A stretch of DNA of 64,000 nt from Charina bottae (lineage: Eukaryota; Chordata; Lepidosauria; Squamata; Charinaidae), in NCBI GenBank assembly GCA_023362775.1, contig JALMGJ010000012.1:24831001-24895000 (forward strand), read 5' to 3'. Both the position numbers and the translations under genes were made by a program. The notes beneath the pieces were generated by a model, which was not told the DNA's origin, made no database searches, and saw nothing but the letters and a program-made list of their open reading frames with translations. This document shows positions 56,621 through 64,000 of the stretch, one piece after another (the stretch's first letter is position 1; each line of letters opens with the position of its first letter).

Positions 56621-56659
<39 letters not shown>
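56621..56659. repeat. (AACT)n microsatellite
   Basis: About ten AACT units after a possible tail, cctataataaagttt. Confidence 0.93.
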
Positions 56660-56660
<1 letters not shown>

Positions 56661-56817
56661 CATGCACAGCCCTGCTTCACTGCTCGGTTAACTCTCAGAA
56701 ACAGAATTATTGTTCCAGCACCTATTTGTGATCAACTGAGATCTGAAGGAGTCTGGCAAGATCAGTTGATCCCTTAGATGCCTGCTTGTCACTAATTCTG
56801 GTCATCAAGGGCCTTTA

Positions 56818-57215
56818 GCCCTTTCCAAAATCAGTGTATCCTTCGAAAGGGCAGGCTCCAGGAACCCCAAAAATGCCCTCGGTTCCGGTAGGGAGGCGAA
56901 AAGCCTCCCCACACGCGTGTGCACGTTGCCGAGCTTTCCGGCGCTCAGCTGTTCCGTGGGGAGAATTTCCACCTCGGCCCCAGAACAGCTGTGCCAGGAA
57001 TCCCGGCAGCGTGCACATGCAGCAAGGCTTTTCGCCTCCCTGCCGGAACCGAGGACATTTTCGGGGTCCCCGGAGCCTGCCCTTTCGAAGGGTCAGCCGC
57101 TGCCACCGTGCGGCAACCTGGGACTGCCGCCGGCGCTTCCGGGTTGTCACACGACACACTTGGGTCCCCCGGGCGACACAGTATTGTGTCACGACACACA
57201 GTTTGGAAAGCCCTG
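56818..57215. mobile_element. Foldback hAT element, GC-rich
   Basis: The right end acacagtttggaaagccctg and the weaker left end agccctttccaaaatcag place it with the 21.3/30.4/41.5 kb family. Two inner arms run in inverted order (ccttcgaaagggcaggctcc against ggagcctgccctttcgaagg), with about 210 bp between them that also fold. No transposase is encoded. Left boundary and target duplication are uncertain. Confidence 0.7.
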
Positions 57216-58821
57216 ACATAAATATTGTGGTGCATGGTAAACTCATTATTTTCACCTAACTTTTTAATGAATGGTGAGCTTTCCATTCAACTCCAAGGGG
57301 AGGCAGAAGAATATCAGATGAGGTTGTAAAATTTTCTAGTATCTTGTATAACTGTGGCTCAATGCCAGCCATAGGTTCCAGAGATGTTTCTGTTACACTC
57401 TTACTGTTTTACTTTGTTGGTTTTTCTGTAATTTGGTCACTCAGCAAGAAATCTGGATACAAATCTAATCAGGTCTCCAGCTGAATTTTGTTAAAAGTGT
57501 GAGTAAATCTGTTGAGTTCAATGCAGCTGGGACAAATTAAACTTGTTTCAAATGCATAGAGCAAAGATAGCCAATTTGAGCAACACACAAGACAGATCTG
57601 TCCCTTGAAACAGTTTTGTCTGGTTCTCAATAGTGCTTTCTAATAGTATCCAAGATTGGGGTTGGTAGGGGAACAGAAATGCCTATTGCTTTACTTGTAA
57701 GGGGAAAAAAATCAATCAGGTTGAAATATTTCATTGATTAAATTTAAAACAGAAGATGTAAAACTGCAGATAAGCAATACCATCTGAAATGAGGTATTTC
57801 CTTCTAGGGATATAATTTAATTTATAATATAATTTGCTATGAATTCTTCTAGAGACAAATCTTGAACTTTGGCTCCAAGAAGAATCCATGGTGGGACAAA
57901 CACTAGCTGTAAATGTGTTAAGCCTTCCCTCAGAAATTTACACACACACAAACAGTAAGTTGTGTTTACTTTTTAGAGGCTCACAATATCTCTTCCAAAT
58001 ATTTTTAATCTTTGCAATGTTTACTTCATTTACCGCAAAGCCAGTTGCTTTGCAGAAAGACTTTCTCTAGAGCTTCCTAGACTGGCCATGAAACAAAGCA
58101 AAGAGATCCCTCAACCATCATGTATATTTTTTAAAAATAAGTGCATCCTGATCTGCCTCCATTCCATCTGGGAAATAAGACTTCAGGTTTTTTTTTTAAA
58201 AAAAAATTACAAAATGTGCAGGAATGAAATCTGAAGTAGACTGAAATGGATATTTGAGGATCAACTGCATGTCCCTTTTCTACCATAGGTTAGAGAAGGA
58301 AATATGCATCTCCTAATATAAGGTCTCTAGAGATGCACTGAAGAACAAGGGAAGGAGATCTAGTCCTGTACGCTAAAACAATATATTGTCCAACCCAAAC
58401 TTGTCCAATTAATCAACAAAGATTTATTTGATAAGGTGACAATACTAAAATAGAAAAAAAAATCAGAGAGAGAGAAAGATATATTCTTCCCTTGAGTGAA
58501 GTTCTTATCTATCAAAAAGGATTTCAAAGGTACAGGACATATATTCAGAACTAACTGAAGCATGGTATACAACATTCAAAGATAGATTTAATAGTCGTTC
58601 TTGAATTTTGTATGCCAAGCTCCAGCTAAGCAAGTACATATGTACTTCATAACCATGAAGCCCATGCTGCTAAAAGACAATACATTTTTTAAAATCATAC
58701 CTCATAAGGTCTTTTGATGTGGAAAAATACATTTCCAGCTCTTAAAGGGGGATGCCGGAAGAGTTCATTCAGCCCTTGTTTTGAAGCCATCCAGCCTGAG
58801 CTACTTTCCTGGTTACTAAGA
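57216..58821. other. Unassigned sequence
   Basis: About 1.6 kb, AT-rich, no gene or repeat family recognised. Confidence 0.45.
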
Positions 58822-58870
58822 AGATCAGGGTACAGTACTGTACTGTACAGTATGGTACTGTAACAGCCAC

Positions 58871-59120
58871 TATGTAGGACGGACTGGCAGAAGACTAGCA
58901 GAATGCATCCATGAACACCAACTAGCAGTCAGAAGACATGATGAAAACTCTCACAACACATGGACAGACTTAACCATACTTTCAACTGGGAAACTGTGAG
59001 CATCTTAAACCAAGCCAAATCCAAAAATGCTAGAGAATTCCTGGAAGCTTAGCACTCAGACAAAGAAGCCATCAATAGACACATAGAGGTAAACAACATT
59101 TACATACTATTCATAAGAGA
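58871..59120 (+). pseudogene. PLE GIY-YIG endonuclease C-terminal remnant
   Basis: The first frame reads YVGRTGRRLAECIHEHQLAV, the second half of a GIY-YIG motif with its conserved Arg and Glu/His region. After a frameshift near 58980 the residues FNWETVSILNQAKSKNARE and, beyond a stop, HSDKEAINRHIE follow, matching the usual family ending. The reverse transcriptase is absent. Confidence 0.75.
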
Positions 59121-59376
59121 CAATAGAAAAGCCAGAAGACCATAACACCTCTTTGCCAGCAATCAACAACAAGATAGGCAAAGATTAACAGCAAGATTAG
59201 CAGCAGAGGAGCAATCAAACAACACAATAGACCCTAATCAAGGAACTATTAACTCAGTCAATCAACCAAGCAGCAAACAACAACCCAATCAAAGTACTAC
59301 CAAGGAGAGTACAACACCCCCACCAACACAGGCAGGACAAGCCTGGGTATATAAACAGAGAGCAAGTCCCACTCCC

Positions 59377-59428
59377 TTTTCGCACTGAAGATGTTGCCTA
59401 GCCTGGCAATGAAACGTCTGCAAGAAAA
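59377..59428 (+). ncRNA. Hammerhead-ribozyme-like motif
   Basis: Stem I is built from TTTTC + GCA (59377-59384) pairing with TGC + GAAAA (59419-59421, 59424-59428), leaving an AA bulge. The core box CTGAAGA is 59385-59391. Stem II TTGCC/GGCAA (59394-59398, 59405-59409) is extended by a G-T pair. GAAA is 59411-59414, then CGTC, giving GUC cleavage after 59418. Helix III needs a second copy (ACGT is self-complementary). One unpaired T follows CTGAAGA. Confidence 0.6.
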
Positions 59429-59475
59429 CAACAAGGCTCAGAGAGCACCAAGGACTCCACAGATCAGGGTACAGT

Positions 59476-60639
59476 TAGCTCTCAAATTATATATTTTTCA
59501 AACTGGTGTGATGTAATACCTGGCTCAAAAAGCAAAAACAAACAAAAAAACCCTCTACCAAAGTATGTAAAAATGCTTATTTTAGCACAAAACATGTAAC
59601 TAATAACTTTTTTGGGGGGGGGAGTATTTTAGAACTCTATGGGTTTTGTGCAACAGTTGTGCAAATGTTCAACGACTTTGGAGGTCCAAATCCAATAGCA
59701 CTGATTCTTCAGCACCTTATGACTTACTGACCACAGGTAGAGTGGAGATAGAGGATTGAGGATTTACTCTGTGTTCCCTCTTTATCTGTCATTCTGCCTG
59801 CTCTTTGTTTAAGAGATTACTAAGCTGATGTCACTTCCTTCTGCCTTTCTTCTATACATGCAGAGATCATATACTCTCAGATTCTTCTCCTGGTAGGATG
59901 TAGCTAGTTAGGTACTGGGCTGTGCTTACCCCATAATATATTTCCTGTATTTCAGCTATATTGTTAGCAAGGTATCTAACTATGTTCTGCATTCACACAC
60001 ATATAGAAACAGAATACTCAAGGACAATAAAATGATATCAAATCTTCTTTCTGTTCTTTCAGCTTCGCCTTCTATTATAATTATATCTGAACTTTGCTTT
60101 CTGTTATAATTATATATACCTGCTTTGCTCATATTTGTTCAGATTAGATTCTCCTTCTCAGGAACACTCACAAAGAGACACAGATTATTTCAGCCTCCAA
60201 TAAAAAATATTTAAATGTCTACATAAATAATATGTTTCATGCAAAGTCTAGAAACCCAAACATGTTGTTCCCATCAAATTCTTGTGGATTGAAGATCTCA
60301 AGCCATATCTATGCTGTGGAAGGGAAGATGGCATCAGAAATCAGTGATCAGTCAATCATCTTGGAGCACAAGCATTTATCAAAGACCATGTTCTGACAAT
60401 TTCAGTTATGAGCATAGAAAGAGAAACCTCTTATTTCATGGATGCTGAATCCAGAGAAATCTCCTTTTGTTATTCATAAAGTGAGCAAGGTAATTAACAA
60501 TGTTGTACATTCACACACATACAAACACAGAGAATACTCAAGGACAATAAAATGACATCAAATTTAAAACAATTGCATTAAAATATATGAATACAATTTA
60601 TAAAAGCCTGGCTGCTTTTCTAAAGACAGAGGGCACAGG
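59476..60639. other. Unassigned sequence with a 75-bp direct repeat
   Basis: Segments at 59969-60042 and 60487-60562 are about 80% alike by eye and share gaatactcaaggacaataaa. They are in the same orientation 518 bp apart. No gene is recognised. Confidence 0.6.
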
Positions 60640-60689
60640 AGTCAAACATAAGGCCCCCCAAAGATGTATTCCGATTCTTGACAGCAATG

Positions 60690-60936
60690 CAGGAGAAGGT
60701 CCTGCCTTGTGTGACTGAAAAATAGGCCTCCAAGAACCCCTTGAAGCTGGATAGATTCATAATAGTTTGTAATGTGACCTGAAACAGCTCTCCAAGACTT
60801 CAAGCCGTTTTGAATATCTGGCTGGATTTCTGTTTTTCTTCTTCCCTTAACTGGAGAGGCCAAGGATTGAACTTGGGATCTTCTGCACACAAAGTATGCA
60901 CTCTTCTTCTGATCTGTGGCCCTTTCCTAAGGAAGG
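60690..60936 (-). mobile_element. tRNA-SINE, third type, degraded
   Basis: In the minus direction a tRNA-like head (gtgcatactttgtgtgcaga) is followed by a clear B-box area (agttcaatccttggcctctc), as in a SINE I recall from many squamates. The body is poorly kept. Confidence 0.5.
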
Positions 60937-61039
60937 TGCAGAGATGTTGACTATGAGTGAAAGCTCCTTGTCACAGTTTAAGTGGCTATCATAAGATTCA
61001 GGGACAATGTAAAAAAAAACCAGTTTGAATGGGTGATAA

Positions 61040-61300
61040 AGATAAAACAGTTGAGTTGTATTATGAATAAAACATTATTGTACTTGGTCTGGCTGAATCG
61101 TCTGGCTGAAGAAGCTACTTGGATAAGCAGTGAAACGTTTCAACCAAAAGAAAGAAATCCAGTTGCCATGACTCAACCTACAGACAATTCCACCTGGATG
61201 ACTGAGAATCTTCATCGACATATTAGTCTGCCTGAAGATATACCATCTGGCAATGCCAGGGAACACACCAGAAAATGTAATGATTAGAAGGATTGTGCCC
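61040..61300 (+). mobile_element. Penelope-like 3' region with hammerhead-like motif
   Basis: The phrase gctgaagaagctacttggat then gcagtgaaacgtttcaacc and tggatgactgagaatcttc recalls 3' regions of Penelope-like elements in vertebrates. A degraded hammerhead-like core is at 61101-61143. Ends are not defined. Confidence 0.5.
61101..61143 (+). ncRNA. Degraded hammerhead-ribozyme-like motif
   Basis: CTGAAGA (61106-61112), one unpaired A, stem II GCTAC/GCAGT (61114-61118, 61127-61131) with one A-C mismatch, GAAA (61132-61135) and CGTT. Stem I is TGG against TCA with one wobble pair. The core words are intact but helices are weak. Confidence 0.4.
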
Positions 61301-62015
61301 TGTCCGGAAGACCCTCTTCAAAAGATCTAGAGGTCATGATTAAAGGTCTGCAAGAAGCAAGTTGATTTTGGGTCCAACAATTCTTTAATTTTATTCAGGA
61401 TGCAGAGTTCTTCCCTTCATATTTTGAAAGAGATGTTGAGCTATCCTCTCAAGTGAATATAATCAGCAAAAAGTTAAAACTTAATTGATAAAGCCAGACA
61501 ACAAAATCCTCCAGATAAGAAGCCAAAGACTAACCTCTAGGAACTTAAGCTACTTTAAGTTTTGGGAACCCCAAAATAACTTTCCAATTTGGATGGGGTG
61601 GGATAGGGTGCAGTTTGCTATTCTCCCTCATGAGCCAAAAAGTCTTGGATTAGCCCTTATTCAATGATTGCTCATTATTCAGAATCCAATGATGGCAAGT
61701 CCAAATCATTCTAGCTGATCCAGAGATAGCATGAGAGCATGTCCTGCCTGAATAAAATAAAAAAATATAGAAACATCAGTGTCAGGAAGCCTGTATGCTG
61801 GAAAGTATTTGTCACCCATCTAGAAAATCATGAAAACACTTGGGCAATTTTCAGCAATTTCCATATTATGCATAAGGGGTATGCAGTTCTGTAGTGATGT
61901 CATGAATGCTTTTTTAATTTTGTGTCATCAGGAGGGACTGGGTGGAAGACATATTTCTATTTCCAAAATGGGTATCAAAATGAGAGCATTTCTTAGATCC
62001 AGATTAATAATATTT
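61301..62015. other. Unassigned sequence
   Basis: No gene or repeat family is recognised. Confidence 0.45.
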
Positions 62016-62684
62016 TATTTTTTATTTATTTTTATTTATTTAATTTTTATCCTGCCTTTATTATTTTTATAAATAACTCAAGGCGGTGAACATACCTAAT
62101 ACTCCTTACTCCTCCTATTTTCCCCACAACAACAACCCTGTGAGGTGAGTTGGGCTGAGAGAGAGTGACTGGCCCAAGGTCACCCAGTTGGCTTCCATGC
62201 CTAAGGCAGGACTAGAACTCTCAGTCTCCTGGTTTGCCATTGGCTCCTTCCTAGGGATGAGAGAGAGTGACTGGCCCAAGGTCACCCAGTTGGCTTCCAT
62301 GCCTAAGGCAGGACTAGAACTCTCAGTCTCCTGGTTTGCCATTGGCTCCTTCCTAGGGATGAGAGAGAGTGACTGGCCCAAGGTCACCCAGCCAGCTTTC
62401 AGGCCTAAGGCGGGACTAGAACACTCAGTCTCCTGGTTTGCCATTGGCTCCTTCCTAGGGCTGAGAGACAGGGACTGGCCCAAGGTCACCCAGGTGGCTT
62501 TCGTGCCTAAGGCGGGACTAGAACTCTCAGTCTCCTGGTTTGCCATTGGTTCCTTCCTAGGGCTGAGAGAGAGTGACTGGCCCAAGGTCACCCAGGTGGC
62601 TTTCATGCCTAAGGCGGGACTAGAACTCACAGACTCCTGGTTTCTAGCCCAGCACCTTAACCACTAGACCAAACTGGCTCTCTC
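62016..62684 (-). mobile_element. tRNA-SINE with five body units of 102 bp
   Basis: In sense order: tRNA-like head (agtggttaaggtgctgggct), four to five tandem bodies of 102 bp, then the last body with the cacagggttgttgttgtggg segment and an L2-like tail. The period is exact between successive cctaggg words (62250 and 62352). Because 102 is a multiple of three, a false repeated 34-residue protein frame crosses it. Confidence 0.88.
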
Positions 62685-63187
62685 AATATATTAATGTTAC
62701 AGACTTCCTTCAGAATTTCAGACAGACAAGGATTTAGAATATTGCTCACATTTATTCTCAAAGGAGAAAATCCTTCTGTACACTTTCTAAAAATAACCAA
62801 AGGCAATCCTAACAGAAGAGGAAAAGTCTTCAGTTGAAAGAGAAGTTCAACAGTGAAATCAGTTCCCCAACAGAATCTCGAGTTCCCATTCACTGGGTGA
62901 ATTCAAACAAAGAGCAGATAGTTATCTGCCCAGGTTGTTTTAATTATGATTTCTAAGTTGACCAGAGGAATGGCTTAAATAGTACCTTCCAATAGAACCG
63001 TGAAAGACATCCCTTAAGTTCTACTGTTAGAAGTTAAAGAGGCAACATTTTGTCCATAGCTGGAGATTTTTGACAAAGCTAGTCTATGTGTTTTTCTTCA
63101 GAACTACAATCCACTAATGAAGTTTACATACTGGTCAGGAATGCATCTTTAATGGCATGTATGCCTTGCAGGAAATAAAGCACAACA
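62685..63187. other. Unassigned sequence
   Basis: No gene or repeat family is recognised. Confidence 0.45.
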
Positions 63188-63195
63188 CTTTAAGA

Positions 63196-63330
63196 CAGTG
63201 TTTCTCAACCTTGGCAACTTTAAGATGGGTGGACTTGAACTCCCAGAATTCCCCAGCCAGCCTTGCTGGCTGGGGAATTCTGGGAGTTCAAGTCCACCCA
63301 TCTTAAAGTTGCCAAGGTTGAGAAACACTG
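63196..63330. mobile_element. Perfect-palindrome hAT element
   Basis: Two 66-bp arms (63196-63261 and 63265-63330) are exact reverse complements around a 3-nt spacer, ctt. The 8-bp target duplication CTTTAAGA is perfect (63188-63195, 63331-63338). Ends are cagtgtttctcaacc, as in hAT elements. No coding capacity. RNA from either strand would fold into one long hairpin. Confidence 0.93.
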
Positions 63331-63417
63331 CTTTAAGAGATAAGGACTACAGGACTTTCACTACCAGTATTCCTTACATTCCTTTCACTACCAGTATTCA
63401 CTACAGTATTCCTTAAA

Positions 63418-63736
63418 AAAAGTAAAGGATTTCCCCTGCACAGTCGTGTCCGACTCTAGGGGGCGGTGCTCATCCCCGTTTCTTAGCCGAAGAGCCAGCG
63501 TTGTCCGAAGACACTTCCGCAGTCATGTGGCCGGCATGATGCATGGAACACTGTTACCATCCCACAGAAGTGGTACCTATTCATCTACTTGCATTTGCAT
63601 GCTTTTGAATTGCTAGGTTGGCAAGAGCTGGGGCGAGTGCGGGAGCTCACTCCGTCACGCGGCGCTCGGGTCTCGAACCGCCGACCTTCCGAATCGACAA
63701 GCCTGGTGTCTTAACCACTGAGCCATCACGCCCCTT
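63418..63736 (-). mobile_element. Sauria-type SINE, copy 4
   Basis: Reverse orientation: the 3' end lies left (cagtcgtgtccgactctagg) and the tRNA-like head right (gtcttaaccactgagccatc, with the B box as ggtctcgaaccg). Flanks share attcctta. It lies within a small array of cactaccagtattcc words (about 63359-63415 and 63750-63771). Confidence 0.88.
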
Positions 63737-64000
63737 ATTATTCCTTACACTACCAGTATTCCTTGCTATTTCATTTTTCCTTGCTCTGTTCCGCTGCCAT
63801 TAGTAGCAGCCTGACTTGGAGCATCTTTTTCTTATATGTACAGTAGATAAATGATGATCAAAGTTTCCTCAGCTAGACTTCTGTATGTCAACAACAATAG
63901 GAAAAACAGCAGCGGTTTGAACACCTCCAGAACATGTAGAACCAACTTACAAAGTGCTGTAAAAATGGGGAGGCAATGACAATCATAGAATCAAGAGGTA
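63737..64000. other. Unassigned; possible CR1 end at the border
   Basis: No gene. The last 20 bases (aatcatagaatcaagaggta) look like the start of a minus-strand CR1 terminus, cut by the window edge. Confidence 0.35.

Larger units (their letters stand above)
58837..59460 (+). mobile_element. Penelope-like element, 5'-truncated
   Basis: The 624-bp insertion has a perfect 15-bp target duplication, AGATCAGGGTACAGT (58822-58836, 59461-59475). It encodes a decayed GIY-YIG-type domain and then a non-coding 3' region with a hammerhead-like motif at 59377-59428. This order fits Penelope-like retroelements, which join a reverse transcriptase to a GIY-YIG endonuclease. Confidence 0.8.

Noticed and set aside
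62115..62667. Apparent repeat protein with 34-residue units
   Set aside because: The 102-bp SINE unit is divisible by three, so both strands stay open by chance; the DNA is clearly tRNA-SINE.

Overview
The window looks like non-genic nuclear DNA from a squamate reptile (lizard or snake). This rests on the repeat families. BovB (RTE-clade) LINEs occur in two sequence lineages. There are tRNA-headed SINEs with a 3' end resembling BovB and an ACCTTT tail (Sauria-SINE type). L2-like and CR1 LINE 3' ends, Penelope-like elements, a Gypsy-type solo LTR, many hAT elements with 8-bp target duplications, one Tc1 transposon and very long microsatellites are also present. BovB also occurs in ruminants, but CR1, Sauria-type SINEs and PLEs together do not fit a ruminant. 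No host protein-coding gene is identified with confidence; the only candidate is a 130-bp exon-like frame near 9.9-10.0 kb on the minus strand. All names come from reading and memory, without any search.

Layout. 0-7 kb: a frameshifted BovB fragment; a CCAAT-box cluster with a TATA box; a 612-bp solo LTR with a CAAGT duplication; a Sauria-type SINE; a 5'-truncated BovB copy; and a hAT element split by an L2-like LINE. 7-17 kb: microsatellites, one hAT copy, CR1 and L2 tails, and a tRNA-SINE interrupted by a small hAT element. 17.15-18.73 kb: a Tc1 transposon with an uninterrupted DD34E transposase. 20-27.5 kb: four BovB fragments, all on the minus strand. The longest (25.6-27.5 kb) has an open reverse-transcriptase frame with YADD, and another carries an AAATAT-type microsatellite at its 5' junction. 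28-36 kb: a Sauria-type SINE, a GC-rich hAT element, an old diverged RTE copy and a 1.9-kb composite hAT element. 36-48 kb: BovB, L2 fragments, PLE fragments, a SINE with 102-bp internal tandem repeats, and nested hAT/L2/PLE insertions. 48-64 kb: two BovB copies, L2 bodies cut by an LTR-like repeat and a MER1-like hAT element, a 624-bp PLE with a GIY-YIG remnant, the largest SINE tandem array, and a 135-bp hAT element that is a perfect inverted repeat.

How the parts relate. BovB probably supplied the machinery for the Sauria-type SINEs, since they share a 3' end motif. The L2-like LINEs may have done so for the MIR-like SINEs, whose tails resemble them. The hAT elements are short and non-autonomous, and no hAT transposase is seen. 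Target duplications and nesting order many insertions in time. The most notable signals are three hammerhead-ribozyme-like motifs in Penelope-like fragments (near 44.3, 59.4 and 61.1 kb), the intact Tc1 transposase, the SINE tandem array with a readable microhomology origin, and the perfect palindrome at 63.2 kb.
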